A DNA stretch of 64,000 nt from Actinospineispora spinosispora DSM 44797 (GCF_000429025.1 NZ_KE386834.1:460891-524890); one strand, 5' to 3'; positions 15,749 through 24,689 are shown, counted from the stretch's first letter. Notes: generated by a model from the letters alone, not told the origin. Translations and numbers: made by a program.

Positions 15749-16201
15749 ATGGATGCGCAGGTGAGGGAGTGCTCCATCGCCAATGCGCTGGCGGTGGTGG
15801 GCGAGCGGTGGAGCCTGCTGGCGCTGCGCGAGATCCTGTTCGGGGTGCGGCGGTTCGACCAGATCCAGCGCAACACCGGCGCGAGCCGGGACATCCTGGC
15901 CACCCGGTTGCGCGCGCTGGTCGCCGCCGGCGTGCTGGACAAGGTCGAGTACGAGCGGCACCCGCCACGCTACGAGTACGTGCCCACTCAGGCGGGCGAG
16001 GACCTCCGTTATGTGCTGGCGGCCCTGATGGAATGGGGCGACCGGTACGTCACCGAGGGTGAACCGCCCACGGTGTTCCGTCACGTGTGCGGTGAGGAGC
16101 TTCAGGTCCGGCGGGTCTGCGAGCACTGCGACACAGAGCTTCGGCCGGGCGACATGACGCTGGAGCGCACCCGGTGGCGGGAGCCTGCCGGGCGCGCCTG
16201 A
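15749..16201 (+). CDS. HxlR-family regulator
   Basis: A 150-residue winged-helix regulator: ECSIANALAVVGERWSLLALREILFGVRRFDQIQRNTGASRDILATRLRAL. The HxlR cysteine is in ECSIAN. Like the 8541-9038 protein it has a C-terminal Cys/His cluster (HVCGEELQVRRVCEHC), suggesting a zinc-knuckle subgroup of HxlR. It converges on the cupin-like gene with a 5-nt gap. Its target is probably itself and possibly the flanking genes. Confidence 0.88.
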   Translation: MDAQVRECSIANALAVVGERWSLLALREILFGVRRFDQIQRNTGASRDILATRLRALVAAGVLDKVEYERHPPRYEYVPTQAGEDLRYVLAALMEWGDRYVTEGEPPTVFRHVCGEELQVRRVCEHCDTELRPGDMTLERTRWREPAGRA

Positions 16202-16206
16202 GTGGG

Positions 16207-17145
16207 TCAGATGGTGACCGCGGTGCGGTCCTTCTCGTCGATGAGCGCGCGGCCCAGCTCGGCGTCCGGGTCGATGCGGTAGCTCAGCACTCGTTTGTAG
16301 CTCTGCTTGCGCTGCATACCGGTGGCCCGCCACGCGGCGGTCAGCCCGGCCTTCGCCCAGAACGCGGGCCCGCTCATGGCGCGGGTCCGAGGCCGCCAGT
16401 GCAGCTCGCGGCGCAGGATTCCGTTGCCGTAGTTCATCGCGTACGAGCGGCGGATCTCGCTGGTCCAGTGTTCCGTGGTGAGCGAGACGTTGAGGACGTC
16501 ATGGTTCTCCACCCGGTGCGGGCCGTTCAGCGCCCAGTGCAGCATGTCGCCCGGCTCCAGGTCGTAGGCCTGTGAGTGGTCGTCGAACCACGGCTCGTAG
16601 GGCACGTCCTCCTTGTCGAGACTGCGTGCGACGTTCTCGACGTTGGTCGGGCTGAGGAACGGCTCGCTCGGCGGGTAGATCCAGATCTTCTTGCGGCCGC
16701 GGATCTGCCACAGCGCCTGGCCCGGAACGTCGAAATGGTAGAAGACCTTCGCGCCGGGTGAGGAGATCAGCAATCCGAGCTTGCGCTTGAACGTGCGGAA
16801 ATCGGGCAGCGCCCCTTCGAGCTCGGAGTACATCTGTTCCAGCAGCTCACTGAATCGCGGGTCGACCTTTTCGATCGCCATCATGTTCAGCCAGATTCGA
16901 CCGTCTCGGATCGCCTCGAGCACGGTGGCGCCGCTGTGTCCGGCTCGATCGACATGACCCCAGGTAGTGACGTCGTCGCCCATTGTGCTGATGTCCATGT
17001 GTCGGGGATCGATGTTCTCGATCAGCGCGGCGAGGGACTCGTCGGAGAACATTTCCCGATTCGCCAGTGTGTGCCGCAGGGCGACCGTGTGACCACCCCA
17101 GAGTTTGATCTGGCGTTGGTCGATGTCCTCGAATACCTGCTGCAC
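16207..17145 (-). CDS. Cupin-like (JmjC-type) oxygenase candidate
   Basis: A 312-residue protein with a double-stranded beta-helix core resembling JmjC/cupin_8 2-oxoglutarate Fe(II) oxygenases. His137-x-Asp139 (YHFDVPGQALWQIRGRKKIW) and a later His in ALNGPHRVEN (His210) give the HxD...H iron triad. Arg149/Lys152 in the same strand could hold 2-oxoglutarate. Members hydroxylate amino acids, peptides or small molecules; nothing nearby identifies the substrate. The GTG at 17145 has AGGAGG upstream. The 211-nt gap on its 5' side is A+T-rich and holds promoters for this and the divergent YczE gene. Confidence 0.72.
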   Translation of the reverse strand: MQQVFEDIDQRQIKLWGGHTVALRHTLANREMFSDESLAALIENIDPRHMDISTMGDDVTTWGHVDRAGHSGATVLEAIRDGRIWLNMMAIEKVDPRFSELLEQMYSELEGALPDFRTFKRKLGLLISSPGAKVFYHFDVPGQALWQIRGRKKIWIYPPSEPFLSPTNVENVARSLDKEDVPYEPWFDDHSQAYDLEPGDMLHWALNGPHRVENHDVLNVSLTTEHWTSEIRRSYAMNYGNGILRRELHWRPRTRAMSGPAFWAKAGLTAAWRATGMQRKQSYKRVLSYRIDPDAELGRALIDEKDRTAVTI

Positions 17146-17356
17146 GGACCCTCCTGGTTCGGCTCATCCGATCGGGGGCGATCGGGCTCTCACAGGTTCA
17201 ATGGATTCGGGAGAGCGGTAGTTCCTGAGATTGCCCTCAGTTTTCGTCACACTTACATAACGAGACACTCTTCCGAGGTCACCCGCTCGGGCGTCCAGTC
17301 CAATTGCTTCGGATTGGCTCTCGACAGCCAGGCCAATCGCGGCTGAAGCTGGAGCG

Positions 17357-18019
17357 GTGGCTGACCTGAAGGCAACAGTGGACCTCTCGCCCGTGTCGGT
17401 GAGGCATCGCCCCGCGACCCGGCTACCACAGCTGCTCGGCGGCCTGGTGCTCTACGGCGTGAGCATGGCGCTCATGGTGCGTTCCGACCTCGGGCTCGAT
17501 CCCTGGGACGTGCTGCACCAGGGCCTGGCCCAGCGGGTCCACCTGAGCTTCGGCACGATCACCGCGATCACCGGGATCACGGTCCTGCTCGCCTGGATTC
17601 CGCTGCGCCAGCGTCCCGGTGTCGGCACGGTGGCCAACGTGGTGGTCATCGCGGTCGCGGTCGATACGGCACTGGCGTGGCTCCCGCACCTGTCGGCGCT
17701 GGCGCCGAGGATCGGCCTGATGGTCGCGGGCGTCGTGCTGAACGGACTGGCCACCGCCTGTTACGTCGGCGCGCGGCTGGGTCCCGGGCCGAGGGACGGC
17801 CTGATGACCGGCCTGCACGCGCGCACCGGCTGGTCCGTCCGCCTGGTACGCACCGGCATCGAGGTGACCGTCCTGGCCACCGGCTGGCTGCTGGGTGGGA
17901 CCGTGGGGATCGGCACGGTCCTCTACGCGATCGCGATCGGCCCGCTGGCCCAGCTGTTCCTGCCCTGGGTGGCCTACCGCGACGAGCGCGAGGTCATGAT
18001 CTCGGACCCAGCCAGGTGA
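17357..18019 (+). CDS. YczE/YyaS/YitT-family membrane protein
   Basis: A 220-residue membrane protein with five to six helices and the family motif LGLDPWDVLHQGLAQRVHLSFGTITAITGI (residues 45-74). The later GARLGPGPRDGLMTGLHARTGWSVRLVRTGIEV repeats the same pattern, showing an internal two-fold duplication. Homologues are often beside regulators or antibiotic loci; transport function is presumed but unproven. Its last 26 nt overlap the 3' end of the convergent FAD monooxygenase gene. Confidence 0.8.
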   Translation: MADLKATVDLSPVSVRHRPATRLPQLLGGLVLYGVSMALMVRSDLGLDPWDVLHQGLAQRVHLSFGTITAITGITVLLAWIPLRQRPGVGTVANVVVIAVAVDTALAWLPHLSALAPRIGLMVAGVVLNGLATACYVGARLGPGPRDGLMTGLHARTGWSVRLVRTGIEVTVLATGWLLGGTVGIGTVLYAIAIGPLAQLFLPWVAYRDEREVMISDPAR

Positions 18020-19520
18020 GCAGAGCCGCCACCAGACCGTCCGGGTCGTCGGCGTCGGTGGCCCAGGCCACGTAGCCGTCCGGGCGGATCAGGAGCGCAG
18101 CCGCGGGCGGGTCCGGAGTACTGGCGGTGACCACATCCAGGCGGTCCCGCCAACCGTCCGGGTGGTCGTGCCGGCCGGGGGACAGGACGAGCAGGACCGG
18201 GCGGGCGGCCCGGAACAGCTCCGCGACCCGTGTGGTGCCGTTGTCCGTCGTCAGGGGCAGGTCGGGGACCCAGGTCCCGGTCAGCGGGTGGTCGCCGCCG
18301 GGCATCGGATAGCGGGTGTCCGCGCCGGTCAGCATGCGGGTGATGCGGCGTACGGCGGGCCCGTCGGCGAGCAGCTCGTCGACGACCTGGCGCAGTGCCG
18401 TGACGTTCGGGCCGGGCGCCAGCAGCGCGAGCTGAGCCCTGCTCTGCATCAGCACCCGGGCGCCCACGGGGTGGCGCTCGGAGTGATAGGTGTCCAGCAG
18501 CGTGTCGCCGCCGTGGCCGTTGCCCACCGCGGCGAGCTTCCAGCCGAGGTTGAACACGTCGAGCATGCCCAGGTTGAGGCCGGGCCCGCCGATTCCGGAC
18601 TGCACGTGCGCCGCATCGCCGACCAGCAGGACCCGGCCGACGCGGTACTGCTCGGCCTGGCGCGAGTTGGTCCCGACCGTGCGACGGTGGACGACCGCGT
18701 CGGTCTCGCCGGCGGGGTAGCGCATCGGCAGCTCGGTGCCGAGCACCCGGCGGCAGGCCGACCGCAGCTCCTCGATGGGGAGCCGGTCCGTGGCGGTCGT
18801 CGGCGGCCTGCCCCACTCGTACAGCACGAACCGGTGGTCGCCGCCGGGCAGCGGAAGATGCGCGAACACACCGGTCTCGGTGCGGGTGAAACCGGGTGGA
18901 ACCGGCCCGAGCCCGGGAATGTCGAGGCCGCCGGTGCTGGGGACCAGGACCGGCGGATCGAACACGACCTGTGCCGAGCGCGCGACGAACGAGTCGTCGG
19001 TGACGCCCTCGAACCGGACCCCCAGCGCCTTGCGGACGCTGCTGTGCGCGCCGTCGGCGGCGACGACGTACCGGGCGGCCAGCTCGTACTCCCCGCCCCC
19101 GCCCGCGACCTCGAGCTGTACCGCCGCCTCGTCCTGGGTGAGCGCGATGACCCGGTGGCCCCGGAGTACCCGTGCGCCGAGAGCGAGCGCGTGCTCCCGA
19201 AGGTGCTCTTCCAGGTGGGCCTGGGGGATGGCGATGCCGAGGAGCGCGGTGTCCGGCGCGAGCGACAGGTCCAGTGCGAGACCGCCGAACTGGAACAGCG
19301 GCGCGGGCGTGGGTGGCAGGTCGGAGCCGCTGAGCCGGGCGTACAGGCCTCGATGGTCGAGCGCGGCGACGACCTGGCCGATCAGCCCGTTGGCCTTGGG
19401 CAGCCGGGACGGTTCGGGCGCCTGCTCCAGAACGAGCGGACGTACCCCGTGCAGTGCCAGCTCGGCCGCCATCAGCAGCCCGTTGGGGCCGCCGCCGACG
19501 ATGACCACGTCCTCAGGCAT
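17994..19520 (-). CDS. FAD-dependent aromatic monooxygenase
   Basis: A 508-residue group A flavoprotein monooxygenase of the PheA/TfdB/MhpA-like class. It has all three signatures: GxGxxG dinucleotide motif (VVIVGGGPNGLLMAAELAL, residues 5-23), DG motif (RYVVAADGAHSSVRKALGV) and GD motif (VLLVGDAAHVQSGIGGPGLNLGMLDVFNLGWKLA, about 293-326). A thioredoxin-like C-terminal domain is present. It probably hydroxylates a phenolic or polyketide-like compound, and related enzymes inactivate rifampicin. A TetR regulator is divergently encoded 47 nt away and likely represses it. Confidence 0.88.
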   Translation of the reverse strand: MPEDVVIVGGGPNGLLMAAELALHGVRPLVLEQAPEPSRLPKANGLIGQVVAALDHRGLYARLSGSDLPPTPAPLFQFGGLALDLSLAPDTALLGIAIPQAHLEEHLREHALALGARVLRGHRVIALTQDEAAVQLEVAGGGGEYELAARYVVAADGAHSSVRKALGVRFEGVTDDSFVARSAQVVFDPPVLVPSTGGLDIPGLGPVPPGFTRTETGVFAHLPLPGGDHRFVLYEWGRPPTTATDRLPIEELRSACRRVLGTELPMRYPAGETDAVVHRRTVGTNSRQAEQYRVGRVLLVGDAAHVQSGIGGPGLNLGMLDVFNLGWKLAAVGNGHGGDTLLDTYHSERHPVGARVLMQSRAQLALLAPGPNVTALRQVVDELLADGPAVRRITRMLTGADTRYPMPGGDHPLTGTWVPDLPLTTDNGTTRVAELFRAARPVLLVLSPGRHDHPDGWRDRLDVVTASTPDPPAAALLIRPDGYVAWATDADDPDGLVAALLTWLGPRS

Positions 19521-19567
19521 GGCGCCACGGTACCGGTTGGTGCCGAAACGGACGTAGACTGACGACC

Positions 19568-20107
19568 GTGCCGACCCAAGCCCGTGAACGTCTGGTGCGT
19601 GCCGCTCAGCAGCTCTTCCACGCCGAGGGGGTGCGCGCGGTCGGAGTCGAGCGGCTGCTCGCCGAGTCGGGGGTCGGCAGGGCCTCGTTCTATCGGCATT
19701 TCGCCAGCAAGGACGACCTGATCGTCACGGTGCTCCGCGGTTACGACGAGTCGTTCCGGGGCTGGTTGGGGCGATGGGTGGACGAGCACGGCGGCGGTCC
19801 GCTCGCCGTGTTCGACGCGCTCGCGGAGCGGTTCACCTCGGACAACTTCCGGGGCTGCACCTCGATCAACGCGATGGTCGAGATCGCCGACACCCAGGCC
19901 GTCGCCCATCAGGTCGCGGCGGCGCACAAGCTGGCCGTGATCGACTACTTCGACCAGCTGCTCGTCGCGGACGGCCGGGAGGACCACGCCGAGCTGGCCG
20001 AACAGCTCATGCTGCTGATGGACGGCGCGCTGGTGACGGCGCTGCGCGAACGCACCGCCGCCCCCGCGCTACGAGCCAGGGCGATGGCCGAGAAGCTCCT
20101 CGCCTGA
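19568..20107 (+). CDS. TetR-family regulator
   Basis: A 179-residue TetR repressor: RERLVRAAQQLFHAEGVRAVGVERLLAESGVGRASFYRHFASKDDLIVTVL is the DNA-binding domain, followed by the TetR_C-type ligand domain with FRGCTSINAMVEIAD. It is divergent from the FAD monooxygenase gene with a CGGTACCG palindrome (19528-19535) between them, the likely operator. The regulator would release on binding the aromatic substrate (inference). Confidence 0.9.
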   Translation: MPTQARERLVRAAQQLFHAEGVRAVGVERLLAESGVGRASFYRHFASKDDLIVTVLRGYDESFRGWLGRWVDEHGGGPLAVFDALAERFTSDNFRGCTSINAMVEIADTQAVAHQVAAAHKLAVIDYFDQLLVADGREDHAELAEQLMLLMDGALVTALRERTAAPALRARAMAEKLLA

Positions 20108-20111
20108 GCTG

Positions 20112-20275
20112 GGTGCTCAGGCGCCCGACTCGGTGTGCTTACACGCCCGACTCGCCGGGGTGAGGGGCACCGTGCCCGCGCGAGTCGGGGACGAGGGCCC
20201 ACCGAGTTGGGAATCTGAGCACACCGGCGGGTGTGCTGAGGCGCCCGACTCACTGTGCTGAGCGTCCCGACTCGC
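20112..20275. repeat. Repeat family D: four GTGCTnAGnCGCCCGACTC units
   Basis: Direct copies begin near 20114, 20136, 20233 and 20255, with units such as GTGCTGAGGCGCCCGACTC. Inverted fragments (GCGAGTCGGGGAC near 20180; GAGTTGGGA near 20204) lie between them, so the block can fold into several hairpins. It separates the TetR gene from the convergent MFS gene and encodes the last 50 or so residues and stop codon of the latter. Confidence 0.75.
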
Positions 20276-21430
20276 GGAGCGGGTCTGGAGGGTGGTCCAG
20301 GCCAGGGTGAGGAGGGACAGGACGGCCAGACCCAGCAGGAGGACCGGCGGGGTGGCCACGTCGTGCAGCGCGGCCAGTGGGTAGGGCAGGACCAGGCCCA
20401 GGTAGCAGTACGACTGGAAGATCGCCGTCATGCGCGCCAGCCGGTGAGGTGGGACGAGCCTGCGCACCTCACGCAGGCCGTACACCAGACAGCAGCCGTA
20501 CCCGGAACCGAGCACGATCGCCGCCGGTACCACGAGAATCGGGAGCAGGGTGGCTGCGGTCAGCGCCGCGATCAGGGCGCCGAGGGTGACCAGGCCGAGC
20601 CCGGCGCTGAGCAGCCGCGTCGTGCCGGGGGCGTCGAGGCGGCGGGCCAGTGGCTGGATCACGATCCCGGAGCCCGCGGTGAGCACCGTGGCGACGGCAC
20701 CGAGCATGACCGACAGCTCGGGTACCCGGGGCGCGAGCAGGCTGGGCAGATAGGCGAGTCCCAGGGACGCGGCGCCGAACACCCAGGGCGCCATCGGCAG
20801 CACCACCCTGACCAGCTCCGGCGCCCACGGCGTCCTCACCTCGCCCCGCGCGGGACGGTCGAGCGCCACCGGGTGCTCCCGAACGCCGAGGAGCAGCACG
20901 ATCGACGCTGTGGCGAGCAGCAGGTGCGGCAGGTAGGCGAGCGTTCCGGGCCACGGCGCCCACTGCGCGATCGCGCCCGCGACGAGCGGCCCCAGCCCGA
21001 AACCGAGGGTCATCGCCACGGTCGCCCTGCGAGCACCGAGCCCGACCGGCTCGGCGGCGGACAGCTCGGCCAGCCAGGCCGCGCCCGAGCTGAAGGCCAG
21101 CCCACCCGCCGCGCCGGCGAGCAGGCGCCCGATGAACAGCCAACCGACACCGGACTGGCCGGCCACCAGCACCAGGCCGGACAGCATGGACAGCGCGCTC
21201 GCCGGCAGCAGGACCGCGCGACGGCCGAAACGGTCGGCGACCGGACCGCCGAACAACAGCCCGGGGACCAGGGCGAGGACGTAGCAGGCGAAGGTGGCCT
21301 GGGTGATCGAGGCGCTCAGTCCCAGCTCGACGCGGTACATCGGGAGCAGCGGGACGAACTGGTTGCCACCCCAACCGACCGCGCACACCGCGAGCGCCAC
21401 GCGCAACCAGGACTTCGGTTCGAACCTCAT
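20117..21430 (-). CDS. MFS transporter with repeat-derived tail
   Basis: A 437-residue major facilitator superfamily protein with 12 predicted helices and the motif FGGPVADRFGRRAVLLPASALS between helices 2 and 3; probably a drug or metabolite exporter. After the last helix (LLLGLAVLSLLTLAWTTLQT) comes a hydrophilic tail encoded entirely by repeat family D, with SESGASAH and TESGA as repeated translations. The ancestral stop was probably near residue 390. ATG 21430 was chosen over GTG 21439. It is divergent from the GlxA-type regulator. Confidence 0.85.
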   Translation of the reverse strand: MRFEPKSWLRVALAVCAVGWGGNQFVPLLPMYRVELGLSASITQATFACYVLALVPGLLFGGPVADRFGRRAVLLPASALSMLSGLVLVAGQSGVGWLFIGRLLAGAAGGLAFSSGAAWLAELSAAEPVGLGARRATVAMTLGFGLGPLVAGAIAQWAPWPGTLAYLPHLLLATASIVLLLGVREHPVALDRPARGEVRTPWAPELVRVVLPMAPWVFGAASLGLAYLPSLLAPRVPELSVMLGAVATVLTAGSGIVIQPLARRLDAPGTTRLLSAGLGLVTLGALIAALTAATLLPILVVPAAIVLGSGYGCCLVYGLREVRRLVPPHRLARMTAIFQSYCYLGLVLPYPLAALHDVATPPVLLLGLAVLSLLTLAWTTLQTRSASRDAQHSESGASAHPPVCSDSQLGGPSSPTRAGTVPLTPASRACKHTESGA

Positions 21431-21501
21431 GGCCTCCACTGTGCGGCGCGAACTCGACGAACCCCAGTGGCAGGATAGCCATAATTCGATAGAATCCTGA
21501 C

Positions 21502-22455
21502 ATGTCTCGGCACCTGGTCGCGCTCGCGGTAACCGCCAAGATGTCCATCTTCGAGCTGGCCGTGCCGTGCGAGGTGTTCGGCTACGACCGGCCGAACCTG
21601 ACCGAGACCTGGTACGACTTCCGGCTGTGCGCGGCGCAGGGTGAGCCGGTGGTGGTCCAGGGCGGTTTCCGGCCGGACACCGCGTTCGGGCTGGGGACCT
21701 TGACCGAGGCGGACACCGTGATCGTCGCCGCGGGCCACCAGCCCGACCTCGAACCGGACGACGAGCTGGTCGCCTCGGTGCGCGCCGCCTACGACAACGG
21801 CGCCCGCATCGTCTCGCTGTGCACCGGCGCGTTCGTCCTGGCCGAGGCGGGCATCCTCGACGGGCGTCCCGCCGCCACCCACTGGATGCACGCCGACGAC
21901 CTGGCCGCGCGCTACCCCAAGGTGCGGGTCGACTCCTCGGTCCTCTACATCGACGACGGTAACGTCCTGACCAGTGCGGGCACCGCCGCCGCGCTCGACC
22001 TGTGCCTGTACATCGTCCGGTCCGACCACGGCGCCGCGGTGGCCAACGCGTTGGCGAAGCGCATGGTCACACCCGCGCACCGGCTCGGCGGCCAGGCCCA
22101 GTACATCGACGCGGCGGTCGGCGTCAGCGACACCGACGCGCTCGGCCCGGTGCTGCACTGGGCACTCGAACGGCTGGACACGCCGCTGACCGTCGCCGCG
22201 CTGGCCCGGCGGGCGCAGCTGACCGAGCGCACGCTGGTCCGCCGGTTCCACGCCGCCACCGGTACCACACCGATGAAATGGCTGCAGGCCCAGCGGCTCA
22301 ACCGGGCGCGCGAGCTGTTGGAGACCGACGACCGGTCGATCGAATGGGTCGCCGACGTCTCGGGGATGGGCAGCTCGGCGAACTTCCGGCAGGTGTTCCG
22401 GACGTCGACCGGGTTGTCACCGAGTGCCTATCGCAGGGCCTTCCGCCAACGCTGA
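21502..22455 (+). CDS. GlxA-family AraC transcriptional regulator
   Basis: A 317-residue activator. An N-terminal DJ-1/PfpI-like domain (residues 5-185, with VSLCTGAFVLAEAGILDGR carrying the nucleophile-position cysteine) is fused to a C-terminal AraC double helix-turn-helix (TPLTVAALARRAQLTERTLVRRF and SIEWVADVSGMGSSANFRQVFR). GlxA proteins respond to metabolites such as carnitine or arginine, or to stress. It probably controls the divergent MFS transporter. Its last 39 nt overlap the LysR gene tail-to-tail. Confidence 0.9.
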   Translation: MSRHLVALAVTAKMSIFELAVPCEVFGYDRPNLTETWYDFRLCAAQGEPVVVQGGFRPDTAFGLGTLTEADTVIVAAGHQPDLEPDDELVASVRAAYDNGARIVSLCTGAFVLAEAGILDGRPAATHWMHADDLAARYPKVRVDSSVLYIDDGNVLTSAGTAAALDLCLYIVRSDHGAAVANALAKRMVTPAHRLGGQAQYIDAAVGVSDTDALGPVLHWALERLDTPLTVAALARRAQLTERTLVRRFHAATGTTPMKWLQAQRLNRARELLETDDRSIEWVADVSGMGSSANFRQVFRTSTGLSPSAYRRAFRQR

Positions 22456-23340
22456 GGCGACCCGCTCCAGCTCGGTGCGGAACGCCCGGACCACGGGTGT
22501 GTCCGCGGCGCCGGTGGTGGCGACGGCGAGTGTCCGGGTGAGGGTCGGCTCGCAGCGGACGAACACCACTCCCGGTGCGGACCGGGGCCGTCCGATGCGT
22601 GGCACCATCGCCACGGCCAGATTGGCGGCCACGAGCGCCAGCTGGGTTCCGTAGTCGACGACCTGGTAGCGGGACTCGGCGTCGATGCCGTGCTGGCGCA
22701 GCGTCTGCGCGACGGCGTCGTGCGCCTCGGTGCCGCGTCCACAGGTGGACCAGGTCTGTTCGTGCAGCGCGCTGATCGGGACGGACTCCCTGGTGGCCAG
22801 CGGGTTGCGCTCGCTGACCGCCAGCATGATGTCCTCGGTGAGCAGGTGGGTGATCCGCAGGCCGGGAGGGAGCTCGGTCGGCCTGCTGGTCCAGCTCTCC
22901 ATGATCACCGCGTCCAGGCGCCCGGCGCGCAGTGCGGGCAGCAGCTCGACGACCTCGCCGTCGGACAGCCAGGTATGCAGTCGAGGATGGGCGGTGGCCA
23001 GTGCATGCAGCACGTCCGGCAGCAGTGTGCGGACGGCACTGGCGACCGAACCGATCCGCAGCGGACCGGCCACCAGCTCGTCGATCGTGGCGAGGTCCCG
23101 CTCGGCGGTCGCCGCGGTGGCCGCCATTTCCCGCGCGGAGGCGGCGAGCACCCGGCCCGCCGCGGTCAGCCGGATGCCCCGCCCGTCCGGTTCGACCAGT
23201 GGGCAGCGTGCCTCGCGTTCCAGTTTCCGCAGGTGCTGGGACACGGCGGACCCGGTGATGTGCAACGCCTCGGCCGCCGAGGTGATCGATCCGTACTCGG
23301 CGATCGCGGCGAAGACCCGCAGTCTGTCCCAGGTGAACAT
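22417..23340 (-). CDS. LysR-family regulator
   Basis: A 307-residue LysR protein: RLRVFAAIAEYGSITSAAEALHITGSAVSQHLRKLERE (residues 6-43) is the winged helix, followed by a periplasmic-binding-like effector domain (GPLRIGSVASAVRTLLPDVLHAL...). It is divergent from the EamA transporter with a TTCG-N11-CGAA box between them, the standard arrangement for a LysR activator of an exporter. Confidence 0.92.
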   Translation of the reverse strand: MFTWDRLRVFAAIAEYGSITSAAEALHITGSAVSQHLRKLEREARCPLVEPDGRGIRLTAAGRVLAASAREMAATAATAERDLATIDELVAGPLRIGSVASAVRTLLPDVLHALATAHPRLHTWLSDGEVVELLPALRAGRLDAVIMESWTSRPTELPPGLRITHLLTEDIMLAVSERNPLATRESVPISALHEQTWSTCGRGTEAHDAVAQTLRQHGIDAESRYQVVDYGTQLALVAANLAVAMVPRIGRPRSAPGVVFVRCEPTLTRTLAVATTGAADTPVVRAFRTELERVASALAEGPAIGTR

Positions 23341-23358
23341 GCAAGCAAGGCTAAGTGG

Positions 23359-23377
23359 TTCGAGATAGAAATGCGAA
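23359..23377. promoter_or_regulatory. LysR-type T-N11-A box
   Basis: TTCG-N11-CGAA, a perfect interrupted dyad with the 11-nt spacer typical of LysR sites, 18 nt upstream of the LysR start and 37 nt upstream of the EamA start. Likely recognition site of the 22417-23340 product. Confidence 0.65.
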
Positions 23378-23414
23378 GTTGTTCTGCACAGTGGCCGGTG
23401 GCAGTGTCGAGGAC

Positions 23415-24356
23415 ATGACCAGTGGTGAGAGCAGGAGCGTCGTCCCCGGACTGCTCGTGGCGGCCGGGGCCGGGTGTCTGTCCGTGTCGGCGATGTTCGT
23501 CAAGCTCGCCGGTGTGGACGCCGCGACGACGGCGTTCCTGCGCTGTGCACTCGCGCTCGTCGCGCTGGTACCGGTGGCGCTGGTCGAGCTGCGTCGCCAC
23601 GGCCGTCTCGACCTGCGTCTGGTGCTCTGCGCGGTCGGCGCGGGGCTGCTGCTCGGGACCGACTACGTGATGTGGTCCGCGAGCATCTTCGCGGTCGGCG
23701 CCGGGATCGCCACGGTGCTGGTCAACGTTCAGGTCCTGGCCTTCCCGGTGCTTGCGCTGCTCTTCAGTGGCGTCCCGATCTCACGGCGGTTCGTGCTGGT
23801 CAGCCCCGTGATGCTGGGTGGTGTGGCGCTCGCCGGTGGAGTGGTCGGTGGTCACCCGGCCTCGGGCGACCCACTGGTCGGGACGCTGCTGGGGGTCGCG
23901 GCGGGCGTCGCCTACGCCGGGTACCTCTACCTGAACACGCTGTCCGGCAGGCGCAGCCCTCGGCACCTGATCACCCCGGTCGCCATCGCCACCGCGGCGG
24001 CCTGCCTCGCCTCCGGCCTGATCGGGGTGCTCGGGCTCGGCGGTACCCACATCGACCTGGTGCTCCCGATGCGGGCGTGGCTGTGGCTGGTCGTGCTCGC
24101 GCTGCTCGGCCAGGTGATCGCCTGGGTGCTGGTGGCGGCCGGGTCCGGGAGGCTGGCGCCCAACGTCACGGCGGCGCTCCTGCTGCTGCAGCCGGTCCTG
24201 GCGATCATCATCGGCATGCTGTTCCTGCGCGAGGCACCCACGACCGTCCAGCTGCTCGGCTGCGCGGTGGTGATCGCCTCGGTCTGGTACACCAGCCGTC
24301 GCGCCAGGTCATTCAGGCTCGGCGATCATCCACAGGTGACCGAACGGGTCGCGTAG
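23415..24356 (+). CDS. EamA/DMT-family transporter
   Basis: A 313-residue inner-membrane protein with ten predicted helices in two EamA repeats (for example VVPGLLVAAGAGCLSVSAMFVKL and later LIGVLGLGG...). The C-terminal helix pair LAPNVTAALLLLQPVLAIIIGMLFLREAPTTVQLLGCAVVIASV is highly typical. Members export amino acids or other metabolites. ATG 23415 follows CGAGGAC. Its last 48 nt overlap the VOC gene antisense. Confidence 0.88.
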   Translation: MTSGESRSVVPGLLVAAGAGCLSVSAMFVKLAGVDAATTAFLRCALALVALVPVALVELRRHGRLDLRLVLCAVGAGLLLGTDYVMWSASIFAVGAGIATVLVNVQVLAFPVLALLFSGVPISRRFVLVSPVMLGGVALAGGVVGGHPASGDPLVGTLLGVAAGVAYAGYLYLNTLSGRRSPRHLITPVAIATAAACLASGLIGVLGLGGTHIDLVLPMRAWLWLVVLALLGQVIAWVLVAAGSGRLAPNVTAALLLLQPVLAIIIGMLFLREAPTTVQLLGCAVVIASVWYTSRRARSFRLGDHPQVTERVA

Positions 24357-24689
24357 CCGGCCGCCGCGCTGACCGTAGTCGTGGTCGGCGACCGGGAAGA
24401 CCACGGTCGCGCCCGCCTCGGCCATTCGGTCGGCGACCGCATCCGCGTCGGTCACGTACAGCGCGATGATCACCGGTGAGCCGCCGTCCGCGGGGCTCGA
24501 GTCCACCTCGTCCGCGTCCTTCACCGCGAACCGCACCGGCCCGGCGGCGACCATCGCGTGCGCCACCTGACCGTGCTCGTCCGCGTAGCGATCCAGAACC
24601 GTGGCGCCGAACGCGGCGCCGTAGAACTCCAGCGCCGCGTCGGCGTCCGTCACGACCAGCCTCGGGTACATCCGCACGATTTCGCTCAT
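24309..24689 (-). CDS. VOC-family (glyoxalase/PhnB-like) protein
   Basis: A 126-residue vicinal oxygen chelate protein with paired beta-alpha-beta-beta-beta modules: MYPRLVVTDADAALEFYGAAFGA and IIALYVTDADAVADRMAEAGATVV, ending in the typical RLRDPFGHLWMIAEP. PhnB-like members have no assured enzymatic role. It is monocistronic and overlaps the EamA gene by 48 nt at the 3' ends. Confidence 0.85.
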   Translation of the reverse strand: MSEIVRMYPRLVVTDADAALEFYGAAFGATVLDRYADEHGQVAHAMVAAGPVRFAVKDADEVDSSPADGGSPVIIALYVTDADAVADRMAEAGATVVFPVADHDYGQRGGRLRDPFGHLWMIAEPE

